Of a DNA stretch of 36,489 bases, positions 34,478 through 36,489 are shown piece after piece. A model generated the notes under the pieces. That model saw nothing but the letters and a program-made list of their open reading frames with translations, made no database searches and had not been told where the DNA came from. Location of the stretch: positions 1 to 36,489 of the forward strand of contig JAVBQI010000231.1 in the NCBI GenBank assembly GCA_031549145.1, in the 5' to 3' direction. The DNA is from JAVBSX01 sp031549145. GTDB taxonomy: Bacteria > Planctomycetota > Planctomycetia > Pirellulales > Thermoguttaceae. Position 1 is the first letter of the stretch. Each line of letters opens with the position of its first letter. A program made the position numbers and the translations under genes.

Positions 34478-34755
34478 AACAACAGCCTGAAGCGCCAGCG
34501 CCGGGTTGGCCCTCGCGTTTCTTTCTTGGGATCCGTATCAAAACAACCTTTTCATGGGCACAAAAAACCGAACATTTTCATTGTATGTTTTTTAACACGG
34601 AATACTACGGAAAGACGGAAAAACACGGAATTTTTATATTTCCGTTTATTCCGTTATTCCGCGTATTCCGTAGTAAAAAAAAGAGTGATTGTAAAGGTTG
34701 CTTTGTTACAGGTCCTTGGATAACCGGGCGCTGACGCTTCCGGCTGCTGCCCGAT
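34478..34755. repeat. MITE-like element, copy B
   Basis: Core of 187 bases at 34529-34715, in the same orientation as copy A and with the same terminal inverted repeats and internal palindrome. The outer pair is better kept here: AACAGCCTGAAGCGCCAGCG (34481-34500) against the mirrored CGCTGACGCTTCCGGCTGCTGCCC (34730-34753, in part). It separates the ATPase promoter from the secreted protein gene. Confidence 0.82.
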
Positions 34756-34778
34756 TCGTTTTTTTTCTGAAGTTGGCC

Positions 34779-36407
34779 TTACGGAATACGGTATAGCTCG
34801 ATCTCGTCGAACCAGCAGATGTCGTTGGCCGATTCCTGGTTGCGGACGGCGATTTGGACGACGAGCTTCTCGGCCTGGGCCGGAACGACGACGACCCCTT
34901 CGGCTTTCCCGTTCAAAAAGTCGAACCGGCGGTCGGCCTCGACGCGAACCCAGGCTCCGTCCGCCGATTGCCAACGAATCACGAAATACGGATAACCGTA
35001 TCCGAGCGACTTCGCTTGGGCGGAAACGTAATACCGTTCGCCCTCTTTTGCCGGGACCGGTTGCAGAAAACAGCCCCAGGCGATGCCGCTCAATTTGGCG
35101 GAGCCGTCGCCGAAACTGCCGTCCCAGCTCCCTTGGCCGGAGGACGTTTTGTCGTCTTGCCAAAACGACCAGCCGGCCGGGTACGGCGAGGTGTCCGACT
35201 TCTTTTCAAACGACGGGTTGTGCAGCAGGTTGACCGCCGTACCCGCCTGTTTTTCCCGGTCGAGAACCGTCCGGGCCGCTCCGACCGGGTCTTTGATCTG
35301 ACGGAGCGTTTCCGTCAGGCCGGGAATCGCGGTCTCCCAGGGCGTCCCGGGACCCCACCAGCATTGGTGTTCGCCGTACACCCAAACATATTGATCGGCG
35401 GCGGCCAATGCCGCGGAAAGATTCTCGCGGAGCCGGTCCAATCGTGTCCCTCCTTCTTTCGGCCCGCGATAATACTGGTGTCCCTCCGGATTGGAAAACA
35501 TGTCGAGATAAAACCCGAACCCCGCCTGTCCCTGCGAGCGGTACTTCAAGCGATTTTCCGGAGCGATCAGCCGCATTGCCGGTCCGGTCCAGGAAATCAT
35601 CTCGACAGCCGTTTGATAATATTCCGACTCGCCGTCGAGGTAAGACCCGTTTTCGCAGCCGTCGACCAACACCATCTCCGATGGTGCAGCGTCGAACATC
35701 CCGTTGATGAACGCCGGCAGCAGCCCGTAATGATCGATCGAGAGGATCACGACCGGATTTTCGCTCCGCCCGGCCCGAAAGTTGATGCTGTTCAACCAGA
35801 GCGAAAGAACGACCGCGTCCGGAAATTCCCGAGCGAAGGCGGCGAGAAATTCCCGGCCGCGTTGCCTTGCCAGCCGTTCGGTTTCCGCGAACGAGAGGCC
35901 CGATTTCGGGTCGTACCGGAACATTTCCGCACCGTAGGATTCGAAATCGGGGGCGAGGCCTTTCATTCCCGCCTGTTTCAAGAACTGGCCACACATCGCC
36001 GTTTTCTCGCAGAGGATTTTCCAACCGGCATCGTCATTCCAGGCGATCGTGCCCGGGGTCGCATTGAGCCGCAGGAAATTCTCGTCGAAGCTCGTCCACT
36101 CACACTCTTTCAGGTCGACAAGCGGCCCTTCGAACCATTCCGCCTTCCAAGGAGTCGTGTCCCAGAAGTGATTGGTCGAATGCGTTTTCCCTTCGCCGTC
36201 GACCACGCGGACCTCGAACATCGTCCCGTCGAACGGCGTGGTCGCCTGCATCGAGCGATGGTGCTCTTTCAGGAACTGCGTCGTCGGCATGTCCCAACCG
36301 AGTTGGATCAGCTTTTTCGACAACCCGCCCGGCTCGGCGGCGAAAGCGATAGCTGGGAGCAAAACAGCAAAAAAGCTCAAAATGTAAAAGGAAATTTTTT
36401 GGGTCAT
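34779..36407 (-). CDS. secreted protein with barrel-like domain and C-terminal carbohydrate-binding module
   Basis: Exported protein of 542 residues with signal peptide 1-23 (cleavage after AFA). Residues about 30-385 form a domain with TIM-barrel-like spacing: GLAPDFESYGAEMF, VVLSLWLNSINF, GFYLDMFSNPEG and YVWVYGEHQCWWGPG, with acidic and aromatic residues at strand ends as in glycoside hydrolases, but I cannot assign a family. The C-terminal 150 residues, from NLLHNPSFEKKSDTSPYPAGW to CWFDEIELYRI, match the jelly-roll carbohydrate-binding pattern of the CBM4/9 type (N-P-S-F-E start, W-F-D-E-I-E-L end). Probable role: surface or periplasmic glycan handling. ATG 36407 fits the signal peptide; no Shine-Dalgarno. 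Nothing recognisable lies between it and the window end. Confidence 0.65.
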   Translation of the reverse strand: MTQKISFYILSFFAVLLPAIAFAAEPGGLSKKLIQLGWDMPTTQFLKEHHRSMQATTPFDGTMFEVRVVDGEGKTHSTNHFWDTTPWKAEWFEGPLVDLKECEWTSFDENFLRLNATPGTIAWNDDAGWKILCEKTAMCGQFLKQAGMKGLAPDFESYGAEMFRYDPKSGLSFAETERLARQRGREFLAAFAREFPDAVVLSLWLNSINFRAGRSENPVVILSIDHYGLLPAFINGMFDAAPSEMVLVDGCENGSYLDGESEYYQTAVEMISWTGPAMRLIAPENRLKYRSQGQAGFGFYLDMFSNPEGHQYYRGPKEGGTRLDRLRENLSAALAAADQYVWVYGEHQCWWGPGTPWETAIPGLTETLRQIKDPVGAARTVLDREKQAGTAVNLLHNPSFEKKSDTSPYPAGWSFWQDDKTSSGQGSWDGSFGDGSAKLSGIAWGCFLQPVPAKEGERYYVSAQAKSLGYGYPYFVIRWQSADGAWVRVEADRRFDFLNGKAEGVVVVPAQAEKLVVQIAVRNQESANDICWFDEIELYRIP

Positions 36408-36489
36408 TGTATGGTGATTTGTTGAGTTAATGAGTTCCAGAAAAAATGTGAACGATTTCGTTCAGAGCCGCGCCCGTAAGGAAGCGGTT

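Noticed and set aside
34727..34772. Hairpin CGGGC/GCCCG followed by a T-run as a terminator
   Set aside because: The T-run lies on the plus strand, but both neighbouring genes are on the minus strand; the stem is the outer arm of the MITE-like element.

Overview
The window looks like a chromosomal accessory stretch from a member of the Planctomycetota. The reasons are the type of genes: several secreted Gfo/Idh/MocA oxidoreductases with twin-arginine leaders, two very large exported proteins related to the hydrazine synthase alpha subunit with c-type haem motifs, a BlaI/M56-peptidase pair, many starts without a Shine-Dalgarno sequence, and a high density of short palindromic intergenic repeats. 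This assignment is inference from gene content; no rRNA or other taxonomic marker is present. No tRNA, rRNA or CRISPR array was seen.

Layout. Bases 1-844 hold the 3' part of an IS630-type transposase, abutting a hybrid histidine kinase (about 900-3852) that lacks a convincing 5' end and carries a likely frameshift near 3660. On the minus strand follow a secreted GH38/DUF5054-like protein (4206-7019), a macro-domain protein (7075-7629), a 113-nt cruciform-like inverted repeat (7671-7783) and a Tat-exported Gfo/Idh oxidoreductase (7820-9163). A large haem protein with discoidin and hydrazine-synthase-alpha-like regions runs on the plus strand (9419-12775). It converges on a BlaI-M56 peptidase unit (12945-18595), whose promoter matches the sigma-70 consensus and is covered by inverted half-sites. 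A second hydrazine-synthase-alpha-like haem protein, this one ending in a formylglycine-generating-enzyme fold, occupies 18806-22639.

Bases 22868-29581 are a minus-strand sugar-metabolism cluster: two Gfo/Idh oxidoreductases, a GH109-like protein, a DegT-type aminotransferase and a deacetylase-like protein. Nearly every gap in it holds a repeat. A promoter at 29800-29828 probably drives it. The cluster looks like a set for oxidising, aminating and trimming sugar units of complex glycans, with the GH38-like protein and the secreted carbohydrate-binding protein at 34779-36407 as possible partners.

Bases 29948-34343 hold the set I consider most interesting: a Ycf46-type AAA+ ATPase, a DUF2997 protein, a small membrane-anchored protein with a possible Ycf35 (DUF1257)-like C-terminus, a membrane protein with a ComEA-like helix-hairpin-helix domain, and a radical-SAM activase-like protein with no visible partner enzyme. 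The ATPase gene is flanked by two directly repeated, MITE-like elements of about 280 bp. At least five families of dispersed repeats are present; one shows a compensatory base-pair change between its two copies.
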